From Globodera rostochiensis (taxonomy: Eukaryota > Nematoda > Chromadorea > Rhabditida > Heteroderidae), in assembly GCA_018350325.1 (NCBI GenBank), contig JAEVLN010000002.1, positions 5,873,456 to 5,937,455 on the forward strand: a DNA stretch of 64,000 nucleotides, read 5' to 3'. A model generated the notes under the pieces. That model did not search any database. It was given only the letters and a program-made list of their open reading frames with translations, and was not told the DNA's origin. A program made the position numbers and the translations under genes. Each line of letters opens with the position of its first letter. Positions within the stretch are counted from its first letter, which is position 1. Below, piece after piece: positions 23,204-34,867 of the stretch.

Positions 23204-23609
23204 TGAATAGAGCTGAGCTATAAGGCCAAAAACTAAATGTGCTTTTTTTTAACCTACTCTGTTTGAGACTCTATTTTTCTTTTACAGTATAAGATTATCG
23301 TAATTTGAAGTTTTGGAAAGTGAGAACATAGATGGGAGAAGCTTCATGCAAAATTTGAGGTTTATTGCTCCACCCATTAATTTTTTATGAAACCCCAAAT
23401 TTTGCCCCAGCAGAAATTTTGGGGCAAAAAAGGCCAATTTTAGGGACAATTTTTAGCAAAAGATTCAAAAAATCGTAGAAAATTTTTTGCTGAACGAAAA
23501 ATCTTTAATTTTTGCTGAGTTGATAAGCAATGTTTAAGCTTCCAAAAAGCATAAACTGGGCTTGGTTAGTCTCAAAGCCCCCGAAATAGGAGCCCTCAAA
23601 AGCGGGCAA

Positions 23610-23807
23610 CGGCCTCCCTGATCTTGGCTGATCACTGGTCCCCAGATCACCCTGCCGAAATTTTGGGAACCACCGATTTGTTGTCGAAAGGCTAACGGCA
23701 CTCTCGCCTAACGCCTGACACACATTCCGGGTTGCTTCTGTCGGCCCGTGCCCCAATTGAAACTCATAGAGTAATAGGGCCCGAATTTGGGATTTGGGAG
23801 GATCCAT
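23610..23807 (-). pseudogene. Mariner transposase N-terminal (helix-turn-helix) fragment
   Basis: About 66 residues from MDPPKSQIRALLLYEF to DQPRSGRP match the mariner/SETMAR-type DNA-binding region: helix (IRALLLYEFQLG), A-x-x-N-V-C, S-x-x-T-x-x-R-W-F-x-K-F-R, then GD-x-x-x-x-D-x-x-RSGRP. This part binds the terminal repeats. After RSGRP the reading frame loses similarity, marking the internal deletion; the nominal frame runs to 23,505. Catalytic aspartates are absent. Confidence 0.92.
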
Positions 23808-24746
23808 TTTTTAATTTCCTAAAAAGCAATTTTAGGCCATAAAATAGGAAAGCGTACATTTTCCTATGCAATGAACATTGCTCTTTCCCATCGGCCTAAA
23901 ATTGATTTTTGACCGCCGCGGGGGAACGCATAAAAAATTCAAATTGACAGCCATCACTAAGAGGGCAAGAACTTTCCGAACACCCCAATAAGTTAAACGT
24001 TTTTTAATTGAAATTACTGGTATTAAAGCATTTGTTGCGTTATAATTAATAAACAATGTTAAAAAAAACTCGACAAAAAATTATTTGTTCTTTACCCAAT
24101 GTTGATAACATTAACCAAATATGAATTCTTGTAAAAAAATAATATTACAAATTTTAAAACTCATTAAAGCAAGTAAGATTAATTGGCAATTAAATAATGA
24201 AATAATGTTAAAAAGGGAGAACAACTATATCATCAACGTCGGTCTGAAGAATAATTCCGTATTCCCGGCCAACGGACCTCTAAAACTAATAAAAATAAGT
24301 AAACAATGGCGCTGTAATGCTCGATGAGTATTTGAGGAAAAAATATTGATTTATTAAATTTAATTTTCAATAGCGAGATTGAATTGGGTGATGTGGATGG
24401 AGTACCTATGTATTTATAGAAAAGAAAAAGTGTTACTCGTAAAATAATTGTCAAATATAATAATTTTAATGTTTTCTTTATACAAAATAATATTGATTAA
24501 ATGCTACATTCAAAGCGTTTTCCTAGAAAAACCACACCAAAATATTGACCAAAAAAAAAACCCAAAAAGTGCCAATTTATTAATTTTGTTCTTACAAATA
24601 TAAATATGATATTTTCACATGTTTTGAAAAATTTTATAAAAAGTAACAAAAATAAAAAATTTTTCGGCCAATATCAATCTTTGGGGGGATTTTTGGTGAA
24701 AGAAAAAGTCATTTTTTAGGGGGGAGGGGAAAGCCGTGTTTGGCAT

Positions 24747-24961
24747 AAAAAATAATTGGAAATTTACTATTTGGCACTTAATAATTTAAAATTTTTAAAT
24801 AATAAATGGATTATGCCGTCAAGATAGCAATTCATAAAAACTACAAGTTAAATTATTAAAAACTTTAATAAACAGCAATCAATGAAAATTCATTATAAAG
24901 TCAAAGAAATGTATCCAAGACGGAAAATGTTAATGCTTACTCCATGTTACCTGTTGAAGTG
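24747..24961 (+). repeat. Repeat R1, copy nearly identical to 29,177-29,391
   Basis: By eye only two bases differ over about 215 bp (AACAGCAATC/AACATCAATC and AATGCTTAC/AATGTTTAC). An ATG frame (24,882-24,965) encodes MKIHYKVKEMYPRRKM then LMLTPCYLLKC. In the 29 kb copy it continues further. The identity marks a recent duplication or gene conversion. Confidence 0.85.
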
Positions 24962-26570
24962 CTAACTAATCCCTGCCATGTTGGAGGCACTTTGGATGGT
25001 GCCATAAAGCTTGAATTTTGAAATTTAAACTTATTAATATCTAACCAATAATAATCAGATCGAATATTTATGAAATTACATTTTTACAATAAAAATGACA
25101 TGTTTAATTAAAGATATTCTGCTAAAATTTGCAAAATATTATTTGAATTCATATGCTAATATATTTTTTAATCGTAATTTAAAGCTTTATCGTGAGAGGA
25201 TCCTGATTTCATACAAAAAATAGAGACAAATAATAACAAAATGCAAGTAAAATAAGGTTTATTTCTCCACGTGCAAAATATATTTTTGAATCCAATATGT
25301 CACACTAGACATGATTTTGTTTGAAGCTTTAAAAAAACAATATGTTAAAAATTGCTATAAAAAATAAGAGCCCCTCTCCGTTCTGGGGATGGTCGGGATT
25401 CACTACAATAAATTTCAATTGACCTACACTACGTTAAATCCAACTTTTCTGTCCCGTTCACAAAATTGTAACTTAAACTATAAAATGATTTTTTGCTTTG
25501 TAAAAACAAAAGATATTAATAAGTCTAACTAATGAAAGAATACAATGAAAATAGACATGTTATTTTAAAATTACTACTATGTGAGATATTATTAAAATGT
25601 TTTATAATTGTTCGATTTGGTTGAGTTTAGAAAAATTATAGACTTTACAATTTTAGAAGTCCAAAATTTCCGCCTTTACGTGGAAAAACTTTGCTGATTA
25701 ACAAGAAAAATTTTGCGAAGTACATAATAACAACCCGTTAACATTACAGGGTCATAAAATAATCAATCTTCACACTTCTTTCAAAATCCGCAATTTTGTT
25801 ACCATTCAATTTTTTTTCAAACTTTTGCTAATTATAATTGAAAAATTTGTTTTTATTTGGTTTAATTCGAATTCAAATCATTTCGTTTTTAGAATATTAT
25901 AATATATTAAGTGAGTTTTTTTCTTTTGGGCTTTTGGGGGATATTATAGCAGGGCTCGCAGATGAAAATTTTCAAAAGCCTCATTTGGTATGCAAAAAAG
26001 CCTCATTTATGACCAAAAACCCTCATTTTGCTAAAGATTTATTTAACCGGTAAATAATTTTGCAGAAAATGGTATCCTTTTTTGCATTAAAAAAAATACC
26101 TACGGAATAACTTTTTTCTAGAAAATTTATTAAAGATAAAATTATTCCTTACCTAAGTTTGAAATTAAAATGCTTAAATATCTTTAGTGAATAAAACATT
26201 CATTCTACTAATATTTATATATGAACAAAAACCTGAATTTTTAAAAGTGTTACAAAACCGCAAAAACCCAAAGGCTTAAAAACTATATTATGTAACTAAG
26301 TTTTAAAAATAACAATTAAAAAAATTAAAATTATATAATCCAATAATGAAAGGAATGATTTAAGGAATTACATATTAGACAGAAAGGTTTCATTAAACAA
26401 AAACCCATCGATATTTAATTTTACTTACGAAAAAAATGAGTGCCGGGCAATTAAAACCAATGCTTTAAGCATATACAATTAAGGTAATTAAGAAGATGAC
26501 GAAAAAATAATAATTTATAATAAAAATTGACCTCCGGGTCTTAATTACAAAGCAATTTTGTATTAGTTAA

Positions 26571-26735
26571 AGTTTAAATTTTACGTTTGTGGACAATATT
26601 TTAGTCCTTATCACCCCCGCAAGTACAATGTCCATCCACCCAAAAAGTGCCCAAAATGAAACGATTTGTTCACTCCGATATATACGCCCAAATCAATTCC
26701 TCACCTCAATTGTCGTTTATAACAAATTTTGTTAA
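26571..26735 (+). CDS. Open frame, possible exon (unknown)
   Basis: Fifty-four codons open to TAA: FVDNILVLITPASTMSIH, PKSAQNETICSLRYIRP, then NQFLTSIVVYNKFC. The first half is also open in another + frame (GQYFSPYHPRKYNVHPP), so a frameshift or different exon boundary is possible. The DNA is distinctly GC-richer than its flanks. No family recognised. Confidence 0.33.
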   Translation, partial: SLNFTFVDNILVLITPASTMSIHPKSAQNETICSLRYIRPNQFLTSIVVYNKFC

Positions 26736-26930
26736 AAAATGTCTGCCTTAATCGAATCAAAAGATATTTCATTGATCAATATAATGGAACCAATAAAATC
26801 AATGTAATTTTTAAATTAAAGGTTTTTGAAACAAGCGGGAATATAATTTTTTAAAAATAAAACAACAGAAATATTTTCAAGTTTACATACGGCACGGCAC
26901 ACCTTTGTTTGATTAAATGAAACATTTTAC

Positions 26931-27357
26931 ACCCTATTTTTTAAACTATTAAAATATTGCAAAAATTTCAGAAGTTAAAAAATAACAAAAAAAAGTGCAT
27001 AAAAGCAATAAGTGCGGCATGCTATTGGATTTAGATATTACATTTATATGTAATTGAAAATTTACTCTTTACCTTGCGCTGTTAAAGTAAGTTATACGTT
27101 TTTTTAATGTACATAATTAAAATTACTGGTATTTAAGCAATTTCTACATTGTAATTAATAAACAATGTTGAAAAAGCAAACTCCTATAAAAATGATTTGT
27201 TTTTTTACCCAATGTTCATAACATATAAACCATAATTCTTGTTAAAAAAATAATATTACAAATTTTAAAACTCATTATAGCAAATAATGAAATAATGTTA
27301 AAAAGGGAGAACAACTAACTATATTATCAACGTCGGTCTGAAGGATAATTCCGCATC
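26931..27357 (+). repeat. A-rich repeat B, copy with the empty mariner site
   Basis: Collinear with 22,870-24,257 but without the transposon: CCTTGCGCTGTTAAAGTA is followed directly by AGTTATACG at about 27,087-27,090, with one TA. This is the unfilled target of the mariner insertion in the sister copy. Confidence 0.88.
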
Positions 27358-28258
27358 GACAATTAACGCTTATATGTAGAATAAAAATAAATAATTAGCA
27401 TAATTGAGCTTATTGATTTCAAATATGCACAGAAGAATTGATTAAATTTAAAGAAATAAAATTGAAATTTTTGCGTTGAGCTAGCTACTCTTTCAAAATT
27501 TTGCAACAAAAATGGTGACTCCGAAAGTAAATATTTAAAATTTTCAAAATCTAGTTAAAAATTAAATTCAAAAATTTTAAAAGGTGGATTTAGCCGACGA
27601 AGTAACAAAAGAAAAAATTGATGCAAATATTATAAGGTTCTAATGATAAAATAAATGAATGTGTGTGTGTGCGTTAGGGCAAAAAGGCATCTTTAGCTCT
27701 CACTGATGGTTAATGCGACTTCGAGCTTCTGTTGCGCGAGTAGACGCTGGCCCAATAAATATTTAAATCATGATCAAAAGAGTTTTAGTTTGATGAATAA
27801 AAATTAAAATGAATTAAAATTTTTTAAATATCTAAGTGTCGTATTTAAAAAGATTTTAATGTAGTAAAAACATCAGCTAATCCAAAGTGAAATTAACTAT
27901 AAAATAATATAGTTTCCATTATAAGTTTACTGAGTTGTGAAACAAAATATACATTAATATGATCTAACTAATAAAAGAAGGCGGTTAAGTAAGACGGCAA
28001 AGTGATATTTGACAGGCTTAATGTGGATGGCTTACTATTTATAGGAAAAAAAAGTGTTAACTTGAAAAATAATTGTCAAATATAATAATTTTAATTGTTT
28101 TCTTTATACAAAATAATGATTGATTAAATGCTACACCCAAAGCGTTTTCCTAGAAAAACCACACTATATTTGACCAAAAAAATTTCCCAAAAATTTAATT
28201 TATAATTGAGCATAAATAAACCCTTATTAAAATTAACGTAACGAAATTCATCATATAA

Positions 28259-28387
28259 ATGCTGGTTGTGACTTACCAATCTGCTGCCGCTGAGGATCGC
28301 CTTAATCTTCGGATGTTATTGATGGACACCAACAAACTAGGGGGAAAGTGCACCCTCAGCTTTTTTAAAATCTTCAAACCGATCTAA
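28259..28387 (+). CDS. Short ATG frame inserted in repeat R1 (unknown)
   Basis: ATG to TAA, 42 residues: MLVVTYQSAAAEDRLN then LRMLLMDTNKLGGKCTLSF. The DNA is about half GC. In the sister repeat copy at 29,055-29,075, CATATAAATG runs straight into TTTATTCGGCATGATG, so some 160 bp including this whole frame are an insertion here, or were deleted there. It looks like a captured gene piece. Function unknown. Confidence 0.4.
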   Translation: MLVVTYQSAAAEDRLNLRMLLMDTNKLGGKCTLSFFKIFKPI

Positions 28388-29064
28388 GTGGGTGTGTAGG
28401 GCTTGAGAACGGGAAAGTTTACTTTGGCATGATGATTAAAATTAAATAAATGTATAAAAATTATTTAATTGACTAATGGCATAGCTTACATTCCGTCTTC
28501 TGTCTCTGCGTCGAAAGGCCAAATTAGGCAAGTAAAAAATAATTAGAATAATTTACTATTGGCACTTAATTAAAATTTTAAATACGCCGTCAAGAACGGT
28601 CGTTCCGCAATTCATCTAAACTACAAGTCCAATTATTAAAAACTTAAATTCAAAAGTTAACAACAATAATTGTTAGTTAAATATTAAATGTTAGGAAATA
28701 AGCGCAAAAGTAGGCAAATAATTATTCAACGTATGTTAATAAATTACAACAATAAATCATATTTCGTATTATACACGAATAATAAACCCATCAGTTGCTA
28801 AAATAAAATTGTACGAAATTGTTGTTAAAAATCATTTAATAACACAAAAAAATTAAGTAAAGAACGGTTTATGGTATTTGAAAAAAGAAATATTTAAAAT
28901 ATTCTTAAATGATAAAAAACAATTAATTTATTAAATGTTTAAAATTTCAACAAAAAATAAAACAAAGGCAAACCACAGAGAAAAAAAGCCCTTAACAAAT
29001 TTAAGATCTGAAACATAAATGATCCTTTTTAATTAACCTAACGACATTTATCATATAAATGTTT

Positions 29065-29391
29065 ATTCGGCATGATGATTAAAAATAAATACAATTTATA
29101 AATATTGTTTTAAGTTCACTAAGTCCATCTGACACGCGTCTTTTGCTTCTGCGTCGATGACACAAATTATGCAAGTAAAAAATAATTGGAAATTTACTAT
29201 TTGGCACTTAATAATTTAAAATTTTTAAATAATAAATGGATTATGCCGTCAAGATAGCAATTCATAAAAACTACAAGTTAAATTATTAAAAACTTTAATA
29301 AACATCAATCAATGAAAATTCATTATAAAGTCAAAGAAATGTATCCAAGACGGAAAATGTTAATGTTTACTCCATGTTACCTGTTGAAGTG
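29065..29391 (+). repeat. Repeat R1, youngest copy
   Basis: Starts CGGCATGATGATTAAAA and includes the block almost identical to 24,747-24,961. It lies at the right end of the A-rich block; beyond about 29,440 the + strand becomes T-rich. Confidence 0.85.
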
Positions 29392-29443
29392 TAAGACAAA
29401 CCCTCTCTATTACATGAAAAAACAAGAATTGTTTGTGGTTTAA
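29312..29443 (+). CDS. Small ATG frame from repeat R1 (unknown)
   Basis: ATG to TAA, 43 residues: MKIHYKVKEMYPRRKM, then CYLLKCKTNPLYYMKKQ and ELFVV. The paralogous frame at 24,882 stops after 27 residues where the repeat similarity ends. Could be a repeat-borne peptide or chance. Confidence 0.25.
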   Translation: MKIHYKVKEMYPRRKMLMFTPCYLLKCKTNPLYYMKKQELFVV

Positions 29444-29638
29444 ATGGTTTATATTTATTTTATTTTATACTTAATTTATTAATGCATTTATTTTTTCCGT
29501 TTCAATTTATGATTTTATTTTATATACACTTGTACATATGCAGAAATTGATTATTATTCGTATTCTGTTAGAATATATTAAAAAGTTTTGGAATTAAAAA
29601 GTTTTATTTATTATATCTTATCTTATTATATAATTCTG

Positions 29639-29790
29639 TTATTCTATCATGAATATCAAACACCAAAAACACTCGCAACAGTTCGCGCCGTAATATTTAT
29701 TGTTTTTCTTCTCATCACAAAGCTCAACTTTTGCCTTTCACATCATTTTTACGAAGTTTGATGTTAAAATACGCACCGCCCAGCATATTA
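29639..29790 (-). pseudogene. Minus-strand cysteine-rich fragment
   Basis: On the minus strand an upstream frame reads LGGAYFNIKLRKNDVKGK; a second, overlapping one (29,639-29,737) reads KAKVELCDEKKNNKYYG then ANCCECFWC and stops. One frameshift would join them. V-x-L-x-D-E after a strand-like stretch recalls transthyretin-like nematode proteins, but the match is too weak to name. Confidence 0.28.
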
Positions 29791-30984
29791 AACTAATTAT
29801 TAATTAACCTTTATTTTCTTGTTTTTGAATTTTTAAGACGTTGTGTAAATTCAAATTATAGATCGGCTATTAAATTTTAACAATTAGTTAAATAATATCA
29901 ATATGTCCCAAAAGCTGAGTCGTTATAAAATAGAATTTTTTTAATGTGTATATTTCCTTAATCAGAGAATTTCATTGATTCATGTTAAAAATTTAAGATA
30001 AAATGTTTAAATGATTTTAGTTACTTTTTAAATGTGTTAAATTCATTGATGTATGATTTTCTAAAAATTAATTTTTGAACAATGATGTTAGGTTATTGCA
30101 TTATTTTAATTTTATTTAAAATGATTTAGTTTATTTATTCTCTAGCCTTTCGTTATATTTAATCCATTGCTAAAATATCAGATAATATTGTCAAATGATT
30201 TATTTTGCCGTACTTCTATCTTTACATTATACATCTCGGTAAGAAGTAATCGTTGTTGAAATTTCTCGAGTATTTTATTTAAAATTAATATTTTTCATAC
30301 ATTCCTGGCCATTTGCATTCAAGCAATGAATTATTAATTTGTTTAATTAAAGTTTGCTGTTAATAAATTCTTTAGTTTGAAATAGTAAATATTATTACTT
30401 CACATTTTTAAATGTATTTCACGAACGAAACATTTTATTTTGCATCTTCTTATAAGCTATTCATATTAATCTGTTTATTTCAGTTTGGGTGGTTGAAAAT
30501 CGCTGATTGTAGTTAGTCATTTAACTCATTTTGAATTTTTTTAAAATAAATTATTTAAATTGTAGTTATTTTAAAGGAAGGTCTAGTTAGTTCGCATAGA
30601 TAATTTATTAAACAAATTTTAAGCCATTTTTTTTAATAAATCAATGTTATGTTTTCATTTCTTAAAAAAATTTTAATTCAAATTTTTTTGGCGACTGCCA
30701 ATTTATTTTTAAAGTTTTAAAAAGATTCTTATTAAGATTTTTGTCAATCTTGATTTTTTAATCAAGAGACTGCTTTTTAAATTTTGGATTCTTAAAATCA
30801 AGCTACTGCAATAAAAAAAAGCATAATTTTTTATTTAATAAGCTTGTTGGGTTTACGTTTTATATGAATTGTAGCTAGTAATCAATAATTTTTTATATTG
30901 TTCTAGTAAAAACCTTTAATTTATATAAATCATTTGATTTTTTGGAAATTGGATTTTATTTCAATACACATATTTTTTGAATAG

Positions 30985-31116
30985 GTTTAGGAGTGAAAAT
31001 TTTGGCAATTTGTCTTTATGTAATCATAAGAGAGCACTGTATTTAAAAGCACAAATGTTTGCGTTTACTCTGAATCCACTGTCTTTTCGACGGGTTTCTA
31101 TCGATTCAATAACAAA
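30985..31116 (+). CDS. Candidate exon of a two-exon gene
   Basis: Reads FRSENFGNLSLCNHKRAL, then YLKAQMFAFTLNPLSF and RRVSIDSIT, and ends in phase 2 at a strong donor (AA|GTAAGC). Upstream TTTTTTGAATAG may be its acceptor. A 62-bp intron ending TTTTCTTTTAAG leads to the exon at 31,179-31,212. The intron size matches those in the 38.6 kb gene, which makes this one of the better-supported models. No start codon identified; family unknown. Confidence 0.45.
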
Positions 31117-31178
31117 GTAAGCGTTATTAAAAAGTTTAATCATTTTGAAAAATGGCCTTTATCACCTTTTCTTTTAAG

Positions 31179-31212
31179 TGCACGCTGCGTGCCAGAGAGT
31201 TCGGGGTCTTAA
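31179..31212 (+). CDS. Candidate terminal exon
   Basis: Follows TTTTCTTTTAAG and completes the split codon of the previous exon, reading (N)ARCVPESSGS and TAA. The DNA is GC-rich (GCACGCTGCGTGCC is also a near-palindrome). Paired with 30,985-31,116 by phase and intron size only. Confidence 0.4.
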
Positions 31213-31453
31213 AGGGTCTATTTTAAATCATTCAAATCAAAGATTTTCAAATGTTTATTTTCTTCTTTTTTTTGTTTGTATTTTATAACTAGCATCAAGC
31301 ATCTTGTTCTTATTATCTATCTTAGTTTGCATATATAATTAACCAATATTTTAATCAATTTTTGATAAATCAAGTTGTTTTATCTATTAAAATACCTTAG
31401 TCATATTTTACCCGCTTTTTTGATAAGAAGTTATTTAAAATTAGTTTTATCAA

Positions 31454-31545
31454 TTTGACAGAGTGTCTGAACAATCAGACAAACTGCTGAACACTTTGAC
31501 AGAGTGTCTAAACAGCTAGACAGAGTGTCTAAACAGCTAAAGAAG
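31454..31545 (+). repeat. Short tandem repeat around ACAGAGTGTCT
   Basis: Four imperfect units of about 20-24 bp containing GACAGAGTGTCTAAACA-C, with AGACA/TGTCT dyads so that single units can fold on themselves. The third and fourth units are identical. Confidence 0.75.
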
Positions 31546-32008
31546 TTTTTAGTTTAAATCTAGATTTGGCAATATTTTTATAAATGTGTAATCAGTAAAT
31601 CCATATTTAAAGGGCTCAGGATTGTTTGTATTTTTTAATAAAGAATTTATTATGTAGAATCTCTTATTTGTACATCACGTTTTTATATTAACATATTGAA
31701 TGTACAACTGTCTTCTAGTATGTCTATCGATTGGACAAACACTAATGTCATTAAAAAATAAATAGTAGATATAAATAAGTTCTTAGTGTTTTCTCAATTT
31801 CAATATTTAATTTAATTTTTTTTAGACATATTTCAAGCAAAAAAAAAGATATTAAATTTTATGTGCCAGCGCATTAATGTTTACTTTGCTGCGCCCACGG
31901 AAATTGTTGTTTGAGGGCATATCAGTGTTTGTGAAATGTAGACTAAGTTAAAAAATATTCTTATTTAACTATTTTTAAATAAATTCAAATCATATTGCAT
32001 TTTTATAC

Positions 32009-32316
32009 ATGTCCTGCAACGTAAAGCTTAAACTTGAAAAATTATTACAAGACTGCGTGAGCAGAAAAAGAGAAATAAATTTATTAAATAATACGATGCA
32101 AGAAATATTCTGACAAAAAAGCTTATTGCCAAAGGCATTGTCGTATATCTTAATGGCGATCAAACTGACGGGACAAGCAACCAACAGACGAATGTGCTAC
32201 ATAAATATTACATTTCATTAATTTACAATAAAAATTACATCAAAATTATAAATTTAACGAATAACAAAAAATTTCTCAGTTTTATAAAAAATAAACATTT
32301 ATTGGCTACAGAGTAA
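32009..32316 (+). pseudogene. Gene fragment in two overlapping frames
   Basis: An ATG frame (32,009-32,113) reads MSCNVKLKLEKLLQDC then VSRKREINLLNNTMQEIF. A second + frame, open 32,092-32,316, reads KKLIAKGIVVYLNGDQTDG then TSNQQTNVLHK. The join at the overlap looks like a single frameshift in one coding sequence, or two exons. The tail past about 32,220 is AT-rich filler. No family recognised; the minus-strand frame here has a poorer composition. Confidence 0.35.
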
Positions 32317-33409
32317 ATAAAATGTTGAATTATTTAATTTTAGCTATGAAACGATGTTTTTATAAAAAAGATTTTAATAGAAAATATTAATTTTTTAAAA
32401 GATAAGAAAGTAAAACAAATGTTGATTAATGTAATTATAGAAATTTAAAATTTTTACACGAAACCTAACCATAAATCAAATTTTATGCATGAATTATTAA
32501 TACCAAATAAATAAAGAAGCAAAAAAAACACTAATGAGGATCAGTACGAGAAATAAGCTTATGAAAACTTTTCTCATATCAATTTTTATGCATAAAAGAT
32601 TGGCAATATTATAATCGCAAACAAGTATATAAAGGTGGCTAGAAGTTAATATTATAAAAATGTATGAATACAAAACCAATCGGAGTTATCAGACTTGATG
32701 GTTTTACAATGCAAGTTATTGGTAAAATAAAGTATTTGTATAGAGAAAATACGATTATTTAAACTTTAGATAGCAGTTGTGTATTATTTGGTTTCAACCT
32801 GGCTTTAACAAAAAAATATAAGAAGTAAAAAAAGAAAGAAATATCAGCAGCAGTGGTAATGCAAACCTGTAAAGAACGGTTCATCTACAACATTTGAAGC
32901 ATACAACCAGGGGCAGACCTATGAAATAAATAAAAAAAATTTTCTTAGATTGTATGGATTTAATTTCTTTTAATATGTAAAAGCTGTTATTTAGGGGGTG
33001 AACCATGTCGAATTGATTTCCGAGTCAAAGAGTAATAATTATGTATAATTTTATTTTGTTTATTAAATTATTAAGTTCCGTAAGTAATAAATTTTTGCAA
33101 TTTGTCTCATTAAAAAGATGACTTACATTTTTAATTCAGAAAATCTGTTAATGGAGGTTAGCTTTTTGAGTTAACGGTATTTTTATTTTTGCTTTTGTGT
33201 ATTTATCTTGATTTTTTCTAATGTGCAATAATATTTCTGTTCGTGATTTCTGTGTCAGAAGGAAGCAATGATTTTATAATGACATAATTAATTTAAAAAT
33301 TGACTAGGGTCAAATAAATATCAAAATTCAATAGCACAGTGTCGATTTAAATTTTAGTGAATTATGCGAATATATAGTTTCCTCCTTTTGTATCTGAATT
33401 TTAATCAGG

Positions 33410-33500
33410 CATGCTCACGGTTACCAGCACAGCTTGCAGGGATTAAAGTACCCGTCCTCAAAATCTCATAACCGTTAACCGCCCGTAACCGCCCGTCAAA
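33410..33500 (+). repeat. CCGTTAACC / CCGCCCGTAA simple repeat
   Basis: A GC-rich patch with the words CCGTTAACCGCCCGTAACCG and CGGTTACCAG, an internally repetitive unit with inverted character. Probably the remnant of a small dispersed element. Confidence 0.5.
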
Positions 33501-33929
33501 AAATCTGGATTATATATTAAATTATAAATAAGCTTAATTGAAAATATTACAATAAATCAACCTAGCATATGTTGGAAGTTTCTATTGAGTCTGAGAGTGC
33601 ATTTTTGCTCAAAAAATGCAAAAACAGTTTTTCCACAATCAACGAACCAACTGAAATCTATGCTTATATTATATTAATCTCGTAGTCAGAAAAAGATGCT
33701 ACAATTTATATAAATAATTAGCCTTAACTCTTACAAAAATATAATTAAAACAAAACAATGGTTTACAACATAACTAAAATTACAAATAAATTTAATCGTT
33801 ATGCAACAATGGTGTTAAAGATATAAAGTGAATCAATTAAACGTTGTTAAACAATTATGTGCAAAGAGCCGAAAACGGTTAAACCAAAGAAAATACAATT
33901 ATTTTTAGGTAAAAATTTTCTAGTTTGAA

Positions 33930-34004
33930 TTAGACGACTGATTCGTTGTCCTGGTTACTTAACGAGACCAATTTGGGCATTGAGGAGGCATCCGCAATCC
34001 AAAA
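33930..34004 (-). CDS. Candidate last exon, minus strand (unknown)
   Basis: On the minus strand GTGTTCAG acts as acceptor and the frame then reads FWIADASSMPKLVSLS then NQDNESVV before TAA. The acceptor is clean, the composition balanced and GC-rich. The + strand also has an open but arginine-rich frame. No further exon found. Confidence 0.38.
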   Translation of the reverse strand, partial: FWIADASSMPKLVSLSNQDNESVV

Positions 34005-34867
34005 CTGAACACTTCAAATTTTTTTTTAATCAAAATAATTCAAAGGCAAATTATAGCATGACGATTTAATGGAGCGGCTAAAATTCTATTTATTAATAAA
34101 TAAAACAAATAATTATTTTAATAAAAAAGTTTAAGAAAAATGGTACAATTAGAAGACTATTATTAAACCTTAAATTTTTTATAAATGAAATAAAAATATT
34201 TGAAACCCTAATTTATTAATCTAAAATAAAGAATGCTGAAATTGGGCTTTGATCAAAAAAGACTGCAAAGTTCATGACATCAGAAAGACAAAAACAAATT
34301 TATTTAAATAAAATAAAGAAATTTAAATTTTTACAAGATGAATAAATAAACCGGTGTTAGTTTTTACGAAGTTTTTTTAAACATTAAAACATTTATAATG
34401 GCTCAGCGGTTGGTTTAAATACTTAGTTTAAATATAAAAATTTTAAATATTGTTCTTTTTGTTTAAAACACTCTAAAGTTAAATAATTATTCGATAAATT
34501 TAAATATACGTATTTCTATTCCTTTTAAAAATTATTCGATATTTCTTTTTTTTATAAGAATAAAAATATGAGATCGATTCGACTTATTGTTCAAATGATG
34601 ATAAAGTTTTAAATTTTTAAAAAATATGAATATTAAGGAAGCTTCTTAGATAAACAGACAAAGTTCGCATAATAATTTTATAATTGGCTTCATGTATAAT
34701 TTCACTGAAACACAAAGATTGTTTACATCTGCTTTAGCTTATCAAAAGCATTTAAAATAGAAAATATATTTGTATCTCGGTATTACTTGAGTGCCCAATA
34801 TAGGTTTCAGTACCAGTAATATTTGAATTAATTTTTCTACTCATCGTTTTTCTCCATCCCATATAAT

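Larger units (their letters stand above)
23051..23988 (-). mobile_element. Internally deleted mariner transposon
   Basis: A 938-bp element with perfect 27-bp terminal inverted repeats (TTGGGGTGTTCGGAAAGTTC...) and a TA duplication at 23,049-23,050 and 23,989-23,990, the hallmark of Tc1/mariner insertion. It encodes on the minus strand the N-terminal helix-turn-helix part and the last residues of a mariner transposase. Most of the catalytic part is missing: full mariners are about 1.3 kb. Intact ends mean it could still be moved by an enzyme supplied elsewhere. The empty site survives at about 27,087. Confidence 0.95.
22870..24257 (+). repeat. A-rich repeat B, mariner-filled copy
   Basis: Left (22,870-23,050) and right (23,991-24,257) parts match 26,931-27,357 collinearly; the shared words CCTTGCGCTGTTAAAGTA and AGTTA-ACGTTTTTT sit on either side of the transposon. 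The repeat ends with CAACGTCGGTCTGAAG-ATAATTCCG in both copies. Confidence 0.85.

Noticed and set aside
24121..24454. Open frames on both strands near the repeat B boundary
   Set aside because: AT-rich translation across a repeat junction with no conservation in the other repeat copy.
27659..27673. GTGTGTGTGTGCG microsatellite
   Set aside because: Too short to be meaningful.
31454..31545. Short repeats considered as a CRISPR-like array
   Set aside because: Units are imperfect, adjacent without unique spacers, and the context is eukaryotic.
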